DNA of 64,000 nucleotides from positions 38,714-102,713 of the forward strand of contig JALIZF010000932.1 in assembly GCA_029948255.1 (NCBI GenBank), in the 5' to 3' direction. Of this stretch, positions 9,821-21,616 are shown one piece after another. This DNA is from Telmatactis stephensoni (lineage: Eukaryota > Cnidaria > Anthozoa > Actiniaria > Isophelliidae). The notes below the pieces were generated by a model. It made no database searches, had not been told where the DNA came from, and saw only the letters and a program-made list of their open reading frames with translations. Each line of letters starts with the position of its first letter. Within the stretch, counting starts at the first letter, position 1. The position numbers and the translations under genes were made by a program.

Positions 9821-9879
9821 AACGCCATCACGTTGTACGCGTCGATATTACGACAGTTAACAATTAAAAACACTGAGTT
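9821..9879 (+). pseudogene. 5' fragment of truncated beta-helix gene copy 1
   Basis: Fifty-nine bases match 40300-40358 of gene copy 2 (ITLYASILRQLTIKNTE in translation). Upstream homology stops, so about 420 N-terminal codons are missing, and downstream the gene is interrupted by the foldback element starting at 9880. Confidence 0.8.
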
Positions 9880-9939
9880 AGTAGGAAAAGGAGAGTTCTG
9901 GGACCGGTGCAGCCGGTACAGCACCCCCCCCCCCCCCCT

Positions 9940-10080
9940 CCCCACACCCCCAGCCCGGTAGGGCTACCTCCCCTCCTGGGGTACGAGGTACGACCTCTCC
10001 CCCTACTAGCCCGGTAGGGCTACCCCTTTCTGAGGTATGATGAGGTACAACCCCTCCCCTTCGAGCCCGCTAGGGCTACC
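9940..10080. repeat. Subterminal AGCCCGGTAGGGCTACC repeats of the foldback arm
   Basis: The imperfectly palindromic 17-mer AGCCCGGTAGGGCTACC occurs three times in the left arm (one copy with CGCTAGG) and is mirrored in the right arm near 14740-14870. Clustered subterminal motifs often serve as transposase binding sites. Confidence 0.6.
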
Positions 10081-10853
10081 CCTCTCCCTTTCTGAGGTAT
10101 ATTACGTCATATTGGAGTATCATGGGGTACGAGCGCAGCGAGTTTCCGGTACAGCGATTACGGGGTCGATGACGTCATTGGTGGTGCAATAATCACCAAC
10201 CGGGTCAAGCAATTTTCCTCTCTTTTGAATCCTCCTAATTCGTAAATTGTATCCTATTAATATATTCTTCTACTTCTTAAATGGTATCCAATTAAAAAAG
10301 TAGCTAAAGTGGCCACAAAGAATCATAGTTTTAGATTTTCTAAACATAGCCATGCGTGACGGCTATTGTTTTAGAAACGGTCACCTGCAAATCTATTGTT
10401 TTTGAAACTCGTGTTCACAGTTTGTACAAGAATTGTTTCCAGAGTCATTAATTTCATCGATTCTAAAGGCATATTACAATCAAAATTATAGATTTAAAAG
10501 ACATAAGTGTCAGGATCTCGAAAGGAGGAAAAAGGGGGTTTGACGAATACGAAATCGTACTGATTTTTCGCCATAAACATGAGAGCGAGGCCGAAACGCA
10601 GTGATGTGATGAATACAGATTATGCATAGTAATTAGAAAGTTTATTGACTTTGTGTTTAATCTTGTTAAACAATAAAACCACCAGCACGATTTTGTTTCT
10701 CTTTTTGCTCTTTATTCCATAACACATCTAAACGAGTATCCATACAGATTGTATATTGGAAAAATATGTTCCATCTTGCAAACAACAATAAAAGCTACAC
10801 ACGTTATCTAATCGAATTACAACTGACTTAAATTTATTTTTAGATGGACTGTA

Positions 10854-11210
10854 CTATTCCATTGTCAACCAGGGTTTAAGATCGTCTTGGACTTTATAGT
10901 CATTTACAACTTTCCTCTTGTTCTGTTTTAGTTTGGTCTTGACTGCTTTCCTTAGATTGTGCTGTCTTGGCTGTGATAATTCGTAGACTCTTTCTTGTTG
11001 TTTCGGTAGGTTTATGTTGGTATTGTTTTCATCTATTGTATTTTGGTATACAACGAATTTGACTTTCGGTTGTAGTTTAGCTTCCTGTAAATACTTTCTT
11101 CTTTGGTCGGTATCCATTAAGTGTACATCCGCGAGATGGTTTGCCAGTCTTACGAGATATTTTGCTCCGCAATCAGGCACAGGACAATCGCGACAAACAC
11201 GTTTAACCAT
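10854..11210 (-). CDS. 118-aa zinc-finger protein of the foldback element, left arm
   Basis: An intact ORF starting MVKRVCRDC. Residues 9-30 form a C2H2-like finger, C9-x4-C14-x10-H25-x4-H30, followed by a basic region rich in Lys, Arg and Gln (residues 85-106), consistent with DNA binding. It is identical in protein sequence to the copy in the right arm. It may be the element's own DNA-binding protein; a transposase catalytic domain is absent. An AATAAA lies downstream on the minus strand. Confidence 0.6.
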   Translation of the reverse strand: MVKRVCRDCPVPDCGAKYLVRLANHLADVHLMDTDQRRKYLQEAKLQPKVKFVVYQNTIDENNTNINLPKQQERVYELSQPRQHNLRKAVKTKLKQNKRKVVNDYKVQDDLKPWLTME

Positions 11211-11671
11211 GTTTACAGTTCGAAAAACAAACCCAAAATATGCTGTTTTATCCTAAAACTCTATTAAAAAGAAGGCCAGTAAGGACGGAAAACAGGCTAA
11301 AAAGGCCATTAACAGTCTAGAACCAGGCTAGAAAGGCCAAAACCAGGCCAAACGGGTAGGAAAGGTCAGCCAAGCCAAAATCATAGAGTATTGTATCTCT
11401 GTCTGTACAAACATGCCCAAGGCATGTTTAGCCAGTCCTTTGTTATTGATAATGACGTCACAATATGCTCAAAATGAAATAATGATGAAAAAACACTATA
11501 ATTTATCTATTATGACAATCTACACTAGACTGCTAGAATCTAGCTAGAATCAGCTAGAATCTACACTAGCTAGACTACTAATACTAGAATCTACACTAGG
11601 CTACTAGAATCTAGCTAGATAGGTCGATGCAGGGACGATGTAGGGTCGATGACATTATTATACATAATTAT

Positions 11672-12897
11672 ATTAGATTAGACTAGACTAGATTAGATTA
11701 GATTCTACATTAGATTAGATTAGATTCTACATTAGATTTTAGATTTTACATTAGATTAGATTAGATTAGATTAGATTCTACGTACATTAGATTAGATTAG
11801 ATTCTACATTAGATCTATACTAGTTTAGATTCTACATTAGATTCTACATTAGATTTTAGATTCTACATTAGATTCTACATTAGATTTTAGATTTTACATT
11901 AGATTAGATTAGATTAGATTCTACATTAGATTAGATTAGATTCTACATTAGATCTATACTAGTTTAGATTCTACATTAGATTCTACGTACATTAGATTAG
12001 ATTAGATTCTACATTAGATCTATACTAGTTTAGATTCTACATTAGATTCTACATTAGATATTAGATTCTAATTAGATTAGATTCTACATTAGATTAGATT
12101 AGATTAGATTAGATTAGATTAGATTAGATTCTACATTAGATTAGATTAGATTAGATCTATTAGATTCTACATTAGATATTAGATTCTAATTAGATTAGAT
12201 TCTACATTAGATTAGATTAGATTAGATTAGATTAGATTAGATTAGATTCTACATTAGATTAAATTAGATTAGATCTATTAGATTCTACATTAGATTCTAC
12301 ATTAGATATTAGATTCTAATTAGATTAGATTCTACATTAGATTAGATTAGATTCTACATTAGATTTTAGATTTTACATTAGATTAGATTAGATTAGATTC
12401 TACGTACATTAGATTAGATTAGATTCTACATTAGATCTATACTAGTTTAGATTCTACATTAGATTCTACATTAGATTTTAGATTCTACATTAGATTCTAC
12501 ATTAGATTTTAGATTTTACATTAGATTAGATTAGATTAGATTCTACATTAGATTAGATTAGATTCTACATTAGATCTATACTAGTTTAGATTCTACATTA
12601 GATTCTACGTACATTAGATTAGATTAGATTCTACATTAGATCTATACTAGTTTAGATTCTACATTAGATTCTACATTAGATATTAGATTCTAATTAGATT
12701 AGATTCTACATTAGATTAGATTAGATTAGATTAGATTAGATTCTACATTAGATTAGATTAGATTAGATCTATTAGATTCTACATTAGATTTTAGATTCTA
12801 CATTAGATTCTACATTAGATTCTACATTAGATTTTAGATTCTACATTAGATTCTACATTAGATTAGATTAGATAAGATTAGATTAGATTAAATTCTA
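11672..12897. repeat. ATTAG/TTCTACAT satellite array in the foldback loop
   Basis: About 1.2 kb built from ATTAG pentamers mixed with ATTCTACATTAG units, with higher-order repeats such as ATCTATACTAGTTTAG recurring every few hundred bases. It is stop-rich in all frames and non-coding. Confidence 0.9.
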
Positions 12898-12968
12898 GTT
12901 ATGGAGTTATCACAGGACTGTCTGTCGCCTTGGTCATCAGATCATCCAGTATAATTATGTTGTCTTCG

Positions 12969-13190
12969 ACCCTACATCGACCCCACATCGACCCCACATC
13001 GACCCTACATCGACCCCACATCGACCCCACATCGACCCCACATCGACCCTACATCGACCCCACATCGACCCCACATCGACCCTACATCGACCCCACATCG
13101 ACCCCACATCGACCCCACATCGACCCCACATCGACCCCACATCGACCCACATCGACCCCACATCGACCCCACATCGACCCCACATCGACC
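12969..13190. repeat. 11-bp CGACCCCACAT minisatellite in the foldback loop
   Basis: About twenty copies of CGACCCCACAT or CGACCCTACAT, with one 10-bp unit near 13143. A degenerate unit in inverted orientation also sits at the left edge of the loop (11635-11651). Long reading frames across it are by-products of the repeat. Confidence 0.9.
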
Positions 13191-13610
13191 TATCTAGCTA
13201 GATTCTAGTAGCCTAGTGTAGATTCTAGTATTAGTAGTCTAGCTAGTGTAGATTCTAGCTGATTCTAGCTAGATTCTAGCAGTCTAGTGTAGATTGTCAT
13301 AATAGATAAATTATAGTGTTTTTTCATCATTATTTCATTTTGAGCATATTGTGACGTCATTATCAATAACAAAGGACTGGCTAAACATGCCTTGGGCATG
13401 TTTGTACAGACAGAGATACAATACTCTATGATTTTGGCTTGGCTGACCTTTCCTACCCGTTTGGCCTGGTTTTGGCCTTTCTAGCCTGGTTTTGGCCTTT
13501 CTAGACTGTTAATGGCCTTTTTAGCCTGTTTTCCGTCCTTACTGGCCTTCTTTTTAATAGAGTTTTAGGATAAAACAGCATATTTTGGGTTTGTTTTTCG
13601 AACTGTAAAC

Positions 13611-13967
13611 ATGGTTAAACGTGTTTGTCGCGATTGTCCTGTGCCTGATTGCGGAGCAAAATATCTCGTAAGACTGGCAAACCATCTCGCGGATGTACAC
13701 TTAATGGATACCGACCAAAGAAGAAAGTATTTACAGGAAGCTAAACTACAACCGAAAGTCAAATTCGTTGTATACCAAAATACAATAGATGAAAACAATA
13801 CCAACATAAACCTACCGAAACAACAAGAAAGAGTCTACGAATTATCACAGCCAAGACAGCACAATCTAAGGAAAGCAGTCAAGACCAAACTAAAACAGAA
13901 CAAGAGGAAAGTTGTAAATGACTATAAAGTCCAAGACGATCTTAAACCCTGGTTGACAATGGAATAG
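13611..13967 (+). CDS. 118-aa zinc-finger protein of the foldback element, right arm
   Basis: Mirror copy of the ORF at 10854-11210 with the same 118-residue product, including the finger C9-x4-C14-x10-H25-x4-H30 and basic C-terminal half. The two genes point outwards from the satellite core. Identity of the two copies implies recent formation or arm-to-arm conversion. Confidence 0.6.
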   Translation: MVKRVCRDCPVPDCGAKYLVRLANHLADVHLMDTDQRRKYLQEAKLQPKVKFVVYQNTIDENNTNINLPKQQERVYELSQPRQHNLRKAVKTKLKQNKRKVVNDYKVQDDLKPWLTME

Positions 13968-14937
13968 TACAGTCCATCTAAAAATAAATTTAAGTCAGTT
14001 GTAATTCGATTAGATAACGTGTGTAGCTTTTATTGTTGTTTGCAAGATGGAACATATTTTTCCAATATACAATCTGTATGGATACTCGTTTAGATGTGTT
14101 ATGGAATAAAGAGCAAAAAGAGAAACAAAATCGTGCTGGTGGTTTTATTGTTTAACAAGATTAAACACAAAGTCAATAAACTTTCTAATTACTATGCATA
14201 ATCTGTATTCATCACATCACTGCGTTTCGGCCTCGCTCTCATGTTTATGGCGAAAAATCAGTACGATTTCGTATTCGTCAAACCCCCTTTTTCCTCCTTT
14301 CGAGATCCTGACACTTATGTCTTTTAAATCTATAATTTTGATTGTAATATGCCTTTAGAATCGATGAAATTAATGACTCTGGAAACAATTCTTGTACAAA
14401 CTGTGAACACGAGTTTCAAAAACAATAGATTTGCAGGTGACCGTTTCTAAAACAATAGCCGTCACGCATGGCTATGTTTAGAAAATCTAAAACTATGATT
14501 CTTTGTGGCCACTTTAGCTACTTTTTTAATTGGATACCATTTAAGAATTAGAAGAATATATTAATAGGATACAATTTACGAATTAGGAGGATTCAAAAGA
14601 GAGGAAAATTGCTTGACCCGGTTGGTGATTATTGCACCACCAATGACGTCATCGACCCCGTAATCGCTGTACCGGAAACTCGCTGCGCTCGTACCCCATG
14701 ATACTCCAATATGACGTAATATACCTCAGAAAGGGAGAGGGGTAGCCCTAGCGGGCTCGAAGGGGAGGGGTTGTACCTCATCATACCTCAGAAAGGGGTA
14801 GCCCTACCGGGCTAGTAGGGGGAGGGGTCGTACCCCATACCCCAGGAGGGGAGGTAGCCCTACCGGGCTGGGGGTTGGGGGGGGGGGGGTGCTGTACCGG
14901 CTGCACCGGTCCCAGAAACGGCACTTTCCTACTACTT

Positions 14938-17478
14938 GAGTTTGATTCCGTGAACGTCACAAATATTTATGGTGGTGGGTGTCTGGTGGTGATGGCAATT
15001 CAAATTTTAAATGTCCTTCTTCGTAATGTTACATTTAAACATTGCTACAGTCATAGTAATATTTTTAGTGCTGCTCTGACTATTACCTCATCGCAACCGG
15101 CATTCGAACATGGCAATATAACAATTGAGTCTTGTGTGTTTTTTGACAATAAGGCTCCACAAGGACAAGCAGGAGCAATTTACTTCGAAATCAAGTCCAA
15201 AGATTCCGTCAAAGAGCCTGGGTGTATTAAACCGGGGCAGAAAAGCCCGTTTCCCAGGGAAGTGTGGAATTACAATTATTTCGTGACAATAAAGAACACA
15301 GTATTTGCCAATAACATTGCTATGATAGGAGGGGCATTGAGCTTATGGAAAGGCAGCTATACTTTACAAAATTGTTCCTTCATTGACAATTTTGCAAAAA
15401 TCCGAGGAGGACATATCTACATACCTGGAACAGATTCCACCAGTCTGAAAATACTCGACTCGTTATTTCAACAAAAGCATTCTTCAATGAAGATACGGCT
15501 CCTAAAAAACACTATGACTTTTGACATTATATCGTTTATCGATTCCCAAAGTGGAGGTCCATTAATGATATTCAATTCAAGATTGGAATTCAAGGCACTT
15601 TCAGGGTTGTCAAAATCCTTAGTAACCGTATCTAAGGCCAATTATGTTAATTTTGGTAAAAATAACCAAACAATTTTGACTTGTCCAGCTGGTAGCGAAT
15701 TAGGTATTAGCCATTTTGAAGTCCAAATCGCTAAAAAACAGATGCCATTATCTCATGACTGCATTATTGCATTAAATGTCATGCAGCTTTCTTGTAAACC
15801 GTGTGGGATTGGGTCCTACAGTATACAACATGGCCAGAGCCTTGGAGCAAATATGGACAGCGGTTTTAAATGTTTACCATGCCCATTTGGAGCTGACTGT
15901 TTAGGTAAAATATCAGCAAGACAAAACTTTTGGGGATACAAAGTTCAAGACAATCCACCAGCACTTAAATTTATTCTTTGTCCATTGGGATACTGTAAAC
16001 AGCCCAACAAACACGATTTTGTTGATTACAACAGTTGTCAAGGCAACAGAGCTGGACCACTCTGCGGTGAGTGTCAAGAAAATTACTCTGAAACTCTCCT
16101 TTCGACATCTTGCCTTCCTCGAGACGAATGCCAAGAACTGACGTGGTTTGGGGGCGTGGTCGTTGTCATGGTGATGTTGATTGCTTTGTTCTTCATTTAT
16201 AAGCCAAAGCTTGAGTGCATGCTCAAGAGTCGCATCCTGTGGTTCAGAAACAACACCAGACACGACGATGAACAAGACCAATCCGAGGACAAACATAGTA
16301 GTGGCTATTTAAAAATAGTTTCCTACTTTTATCAAGTGGTTAATATTCTTTTGATTACCGCTTCGTACGACAGCATTGTTGAGAGCTACCTCATGCAACC
16401 TATGATGGGACTTTTTAACTTTGAAATCCGCATTTCCTTACGTGGTTTCCTATGTCCTTTCGTTGGGCTTACTGTGGTAACTAAGCAACTGTTCAATGCA
16501 TGTCCAGTATTTGGTGCTCTCTTGACAATTGCTCTCTTCTACAGCTGTCATTATCTACTAAACAAGTGTAGATCAAAATCTCCTCCGATACTTGGACCTT
16601 ATCTCGGTGCTGTCTTGGAGACGCTGTTGCTAGGATACGCCGTGCTTGCCAAAACAGCCCTCAAACTCCTGCGTTGTACGTCACTTGGTGAAGAGAAGCG
16701 GTTGTTCATTGCTGGTAACGTGTTGTGTTACCAATGGTGGCAGTATGTGCTGATGGTGTTTGTGGTCGTATCAGTTGTTCCTTTCATCGTTACCTTAGCG
16801 CTGGGATCCAAATGGCTTTATAAAGGCTCAATTTCAATCAAGGAATTCTTCGTTGCTTGTGCTCTTCCCTTACCCTATCTGATGTACAAATTCATGTGCT
16901 TTTTGTGTGGACGTAAAGAACAAAGGCCAGAAGCTCATGAGTGGAAATCGTCAGTCACTGCCGTCCTGTACGGTCCGTTTCGTGAACCACAAGACAATAC
17001 TACTGGTGCTATCTACTGGGAAAGTATTCTGATATTCAGACGTCTGGTTCTCATCTTAATTTCCACTTTTGTCACTGATCCACTTTCAAAGGAATGTTTA
17101 CTAACTATTTCCTGTGTCTTTATCCTGGTCCATCACGTCATCGTGCGTCCATTTCGTAGCCAAGCAAGCAACATCGCTGAGATGGTTTCTTTGAGTGCCT
17201 TAGTTGTCATAGCAACAATAAATACCTTCAACGCTAGTTTTCTCTCCATTGGTCAAGTTCCACAAGGTCCACTCAAGTCAACCGTAGACCTTTTAAACTG
17301 GATTCAAGTCATAATTTTATCTGTGCTTCCAGTACTTTGTTGCATTGTCATAGTCCTGCTGGTTGTTTCTCAGCTTGTTCGCCTTGTTGTCAAAGCCAGG
17401 AGTTTCGTCACGCGTTCTTGTTTCAAGTCACGCGGCGAGATCCTACATTTACCAGACACCAGTTCTTTGGAAAACTGA
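14938..17478 (+). pseudogene. 5'-truncated beta-helix/multi-TM membrane protein, copy 1
   Basis: An open frame of 846 codons homologous to residues ~421-1265 of copy 2 (39148-42890). It keeps the last beta-helix repeats (NCSFIDNFAKIRGGHIYIPG), the Cys-rich juxtamembrane region and about ten membrane segments. It lacks the signal peptide and first ~420 residues, removed by the array breakpoint at 9821 and separated from the 9821-9879 remnant by the foldback transposon. The frame stays open to the same C-terminus (DTSSLEN), so decay is recent or the fragment is still translated from another start. The open frame extends left into the transposon's G-run, which is not native sequence. Confidence 0.8.
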
Positions 17479-18619
17479 GCTCCAAAAACATGAACAAAGC
17501 TGTTGTGGCAGCAGACTGAACTGTAGTTGAAGATATCACTGATTGAAGATCAGTAGTTGAAGATCACTGATTTCAGCTTATATGGAGATTGCTCAGAAGT
17601 ATGAGAAGACTTGAACAAGACTATTACTTATGTCTATATATTTATCTGAATGTCGGGTCGGTATTTTCCCCAGGGAGGTACTCCTGTATAAAAACATCAA
17701 AGACGCTTTCGTACCTTTCCAAATGTATTCATTAATGATACAACCAGCATCCCTGGGATCGGCACTCGGGTTCTCCACCAAATCATGTCAGACTGACTAA
17801 CAGTGTTTGTAGAGCATGGCATCTTTATTATCTAGGCGTTCTATCGCACTTTTCAAAATGTATCCCTAATTGTATCGGTACCCGGCATCTCCACCAAATC
17901 ATGCGAGGCTCGCTCACTAACTGTGTTGGTATAGTATGGGATTTTTATTAGACCTTCCAGCACTTATTTTACAGTTTGTAGTCATGATGTAGAGATAAAT
18001 CTACAAGCTAGAAAGTACTCATATTTGTAGTGAAAATTAGTATAAAACAACTGAATAACGACTAAACCGGTTTTGAATGGGTTTTTCCATAAATATTCAG
18101 AATTTTAAGACTAATAAAAATATTCTAGGATGACCTTGATGCGCTTGAAATGCCTCAATTTTTATTCTAGCTTATACCAACCTACGAAGGTTTCCACTTG
18201 CCAACTTAGATACCATCCAATGCAAAGTCTTCAAAGTAGGATAGCACATTTCAGTCTTTGCCAGCTGAAAATATTGTCATTCTGTCGTAAAAGAAGTTAA
18301 GGTGAAGTTCGATCTATTGATAACAGAATGGTTTAGTCTTCTGCACTAGTTAAATCACTAGCTTTCTCTGACTTTTTACAAGTACTAAAGCCGGTGATAC
18401 ACACTGCAATTTTTCCACGCTGACAAAGTAGTTTAAAATTTTGTTTCAGAGAAAACAATTACAGCGCCTTTAATCACTCTGCAGCATTCAATACAAGGCA
18501 TGCAATCATCAAACATTTTCTAAAGAAATCGTTGTAGACTGATTCCGTAAGTCGGTTTGTTCGCTGCTTTGGTTTTCCTGTGGTCGTCGCTCACTTTTTG
18601 AAGCGACCTATCTAACTAA
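17479..18619. other. 3' flank of gene copy 1, no gene seen
   Basis: It matches 42891-44270 downstream of copy 2 apart from small indels and the SINE there. It holds three imperfect repeats of AGTTGAAGATCACTGAT (17525-17575) and a tandem pair of ~75-bp segments starting near 17762 and 17885 (TCTCCACCAAATCATG). Confidence 0.6.
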
Positions 18620-19813
18620 TCGATACGAAGGAGCCAAAACTACGACTTATTGAATCAGTGTACTCTTATACTTGCTCTACACAATTTGAACTCTGTTCAC
18701 TCTTTGGGTTTCCTGTGGTAATATAGTCGCTCACACACCTAGTTGATACAAAGGAGCGAAGAATACGACTTTAGTATTGAATCAGTCTAGAAGTTGTTGC
18801 TGACCTGGTAATTGCTGCCTTTATTGCGATGATTTCTCTCTCGTAACAAAATCTCTAAAACATGCATGGCCAGTAAAAATGGCGGCGTGTATCGCAAGCA
18901 TGAAGTAAAGATGAAACTGAAACAATTATAAAAAGATTGGAATTGTAAAACGCTCTAGACAAGTACACTAATTAGTATAATTAAGATATGGTTATATTTG
19001 ACCGTTAGTACAGCATTTAGCAAAAGCTGCTAAGTTTTGTGTTACGCCACTGACAATAAAACTGTAGCACGTCATATTTGAGGATGTTTCAGAGATGAAG
19101 GAGTTATATTTGATTTTGATTTTGATCATTTTTATTATTTGTTTTGTTTTTGTTTTATTAGAGTTTTACTGAGCTTATTTGTCACAAATCGCCTTACGGT
19201 AATAATTAAGGATTTCGTCAAGTTACGCACACTAGAAGTCAAAGTGGACGTTAACGTTGTCACAGCAAAATGGGCGTGTCTGAGCGCGTAACTCAAGCTC
19301 TGTAACTCGGAAATCGTACTCGAAGAAAACCCGACCTCGATCGGTATACCTCCAGTTCCAACCGTTAATCTTTCTCTCGCCCTTATTGCCGTTCACTCGC
19401 CCAGCGGGTTAATTGAACTATTCCGGTCAACGGATGGGTAGAATAGTATATACAGGTAATCTCATTAACGTTGTCCAGAGAATAAGACATTTAGACTATT
19501 CCAGTTACACGTGTCTCATTAAATATTCATCATTCTAGTGCATTCACAAAGAGTCGGCATCGAGTTTTCGTTTTCATTAGCCCTGTAAAGCTGTGAATTC
19601 CCCGTGAACAAACTATATTTCAAGCTAGAAACGAATATTTAATGAGGCACGTGATAATTGGTATAGACTAAATATCTTTTTGATCTGGACAACGTTATTG
19701 AGATTGGATGTATTTAGGGACTTACAATATATTACTATACTGTTTGCTTTTGTTTGCTCTCAAAGAGCTCTTAAAGAAATATTTCAGCAGACTGCTTTCC
19801 TTTGCCTTCACTG

Positions 19814-19970
19814 ACCCTTTGCATAATACTGCTAATTATATGTAGATGTACCTCTTGCCTCACTTTGGCGCAGCTAAACAATGACATGGTTAGGTGATTC
19901 TTTTGTTTTACTGAGCCAAAGTGAGGCGAAGGGTGTATCTGCATATTATTAGTAGCTTTATGCAAAGGGT
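19814..19970. repeat. 157-bp imperfect palindrome in S1a (four copies in window)
   Basis: Left arm ACCCTTTGCATAATACTGCT pairs with right arm ending in GCAAAGGGT; inner arms meet at CCTCACTTTGGC/GCCAAAGTGAGG. The same structure lies at 34205-34361, 44698-44854 and 59099-59255. It may be an old MITE. Reading frames within it are probably not genes. Confidence 0.6.
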
Positions 19971-20194
19971 TTATAACTTCAGTTTTAGTTTTCGTTCAAG
20001 CGAAAGTCACCAGTCAATCAGTCAGTTTTGGGGATTCGTTTCATCGCCAACGCTTGTTTTGTGCGATATTTTGTGGAAGACGCGGAATATTTAGATATTT
20101 CACTTTCTTTAAGAGCCTACAACTTCCCGGTCCTCATAACAGCCAAAGAGCTTGTAATTAATGTAGCAGTTTATATATCAGTGAGGAAATCAAA

Positions 20195-20389
20195 ATGTAT
20201 ATTTACTACAAGTGGACTATGATAATGCTTGGATTGTGGACTCAAGCACCGACAGGCTCGACTGCTTCAAAACAACCACAAAACGATGAAGGTAAAAGAA
20301 TCGCTTACAAATCGTTGTTTTTCGAAAAAGAAGAAAATCGTATTCAGTTCCCAGCACAGTTGACACACAATCTACAAAGCAAGTGCTGA
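20195..20389 (+). CDS. Small peptide with signal-like N-terminus, S1a copy (64 aa)
   Basis: Begins MYIYYKWTMIMLGLWTQAPT with a short hydrophobic core after Lys6 and a small-residue site GSTA near residues 21-24, as in a secretory signal. The remaining ~40 residues are hydrophilic and contain RIQFPAQLT. ATG context is ATCAAAATG. The frame is intact in all four a-subunits with only conservative changes (I/V at 3, G/A at 13), but those copies are nearly identical DNA, so this is weak evidence for selection. Family unknown. Confidence 0.35.
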   Translation: MYIYYKWTMIMLGLWTQAPTGSTASKQPQNDEGKRIAYKSLFFEKEENRIQFPAQLTHNLQSKC

Positions 20390-21103
20390 ATGAAACATCT
20401 TTTTGAATAGGAAGTTTCATCTTTGTACTTAAATTTTGTCGTTCCAATTCACTTTATTCTAGATACGTAGAATAAGTCAAAATGTGACTATCTCCTAGTA
20501 TTAGTGAAAACTACTTTTAAGAGTAAAGTTATCGAAGTATCGAACGGTGGTGAGAACACCAGTCACGTCACCTGACTTCGTCTCGTAGCGTAATTTTTGT
20601 CCTCACAACATTTTGACCAGTCATTATTCGACGTCAACTATCACAATACCTTTTTTAATTAAACAAAAATCGTATTCGAAAAAACCCGACCTCGATCGGT
20701 ATACCTCCAGTTCCAACCGTTAATCTTTCTCTCGCCCTTATTGCCGTTCACTCGCGCATCGGGTGAATTGAACTATTCCGGTCAACGGATGGGTAGAAAA
20801 GTCTAAACGTCAATTTTTACTGATCTGCACAACATTAATGAGATTGGATGTATTTAGGGACTTACAATGTATTACTATTCCGTCTTCCAAGAAATAATGC
20901 ACAAAATAAGCGTCAGCGATGAAACGAATCTCAAAAATTATGGCTGGTGACTTTCGCTTGAACGAAAACCAAAACTGAAGTTATAGACCCGCTTTGAATA
21001 AAGCCATTTGAATATTTCACATTCTTTAAGAGCCTACAAATTTCTAATAACAGCCAAAAAGCTTGCAATTAATGTAGCAGTTTACCAGTGAAAAAAAATC
21101 AAA

Positions 21104-21315
21104 ATGTATGTTAAATTTACTACAAGTGGACTATGATAATGCTTGCATTGTGGACTCAAACACCGACAGGCTCGACAGCAGTTCAAAACAACCACGAAAC
21201 GATGAAGGCAAAAGAAACGCTTTCTATTGAAGGTTTTCGAAAAACAAGTATTGCTTTGAGAGAAAATTGTATTCAGTTCCCAGCACAGTTGACCCGCCCA
21301 CAATCTACCAAGTAG
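21104..21315 (+). pseudogene. Frameshifted small-peptide ORF, S1b copy
   Basis: A 4-base insertion (AAAT) after ATGTATGTT shifts the frame so that translation from the usual ATG stops after ten codons. The rest of the peptide frame (WTQTPTGSTA onward) survives to 21315, where block E begins. Confidence 0.5.
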
Positions 21316-21556
21316 TAGGAAAGTAAGAGTTTTGCGCCCGGTGCAAGGCGGCGCCCGCCGGTGCAAGGGGGGAGTCACGCCCCGATAGATTGGAGGTGAC
21401 GCGCCGTTGCAAGGGAAGTCACGCAACGGCGACCAGGGAGTCACGCGCCGGCGATCCGCTTGCAGGACAACCGTCTTATAGACCGAGGGCTTAGGGTTTT
21501 CGCACAAATCAGTTGAACACTTCAACCATTAATGTCATTAATCTACTGGATACAAG

Positions 21557-21616
21557 ATGAACCCAGTCAAATTTATGAAAAAGCTCTTTATTTCCACGTA
21601 TGCAGTGGAAGCTTAA
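21557..21616 (+). pseudogene. Truncated MNPVKFMKKLFISTY exon-like fragment
   Basis: 19 codons then TAA. The 54-bp N-terminal segment recurs at 25400-25453 and in the E' copy, with changes that preserve the protein (V/I at residue 4), so both derive from one coding ancestor. Function unknown. Confidence 0.4.

Larger units (their letters stand above)
9880..14933. mobile_element. 5.05-kb foldback DNA transposon with 1.75-kb inverted arms
   Basis: Arms 9880-11629 and 13183-14933 are near-identical reverse complements; the ends read AGTAGGAAA and contain CTGGGACCGGTGCAGCCGGT. Flanks ACTGAGTT (9872-9879) and ACTTGAGTT (14934-14942) look like an 8-9 bp target duplication with one base change. The uninterrupted host site (ACAGAGTTTGATTCC) is present in gene copy 2 near 40351. 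Each arm has subterminal AGCCCGGTAGGGCTACC-type repeats and one 118-codon ORF; the centre is two satellite arrays. The layout fits Foldback or long-TIR Mutator-like elements. No transposase is present, so it is probably non-autonomous. Confidence 0.85.
18620..21313. repeat. Module S, copy S1
   Basis: About 2.7 kb homologous to 33025-35745, 44270-46202 and 57924-60700. It contains two related subunits, a (from ~19310) and b (from ~20670), both with CGACCTCGATCGGTATACCT and ATTCCGGTCAACGGATGGG and a small peptide ORF. The copy is cut at 21313 inside subunit b by block E. Confidence 0.85.

Noticed and set aside
11672..12897. Telomere-like array (ATTAG resembles TTAGG/TTAGGG)
   Set aside because: The unit is a degenerate pentamer mixed with TTCTACAT units in the loop of a transposon, not a G-rich telomeric repeat.
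12969..13190. CRISPR-like array
   Set aside because: The 11-bp units are directly adjacent with no spacers, and the genome is eukaryotic.
12930..13208. Long reading frames of repeated IDPTSTPHRPH-type peptides on both strands
   Set aside because: They follow directly from the 11-bp minisatellite, which lacks stops in several frames; there are no signs of a gene.
14875..14937. Start of the copy 1 membrane-protein ORF in the G-rich run
   Set aside because: These bases belong to the foldback terminus; homology to copy 2 begins at 14938.
15913..16296. Minus-strand ORF opposite the membrane-protein gene, also at 41328-41708
   Set aside because: It is the complement of a conserved coding region and has no promoter or homology of its own.
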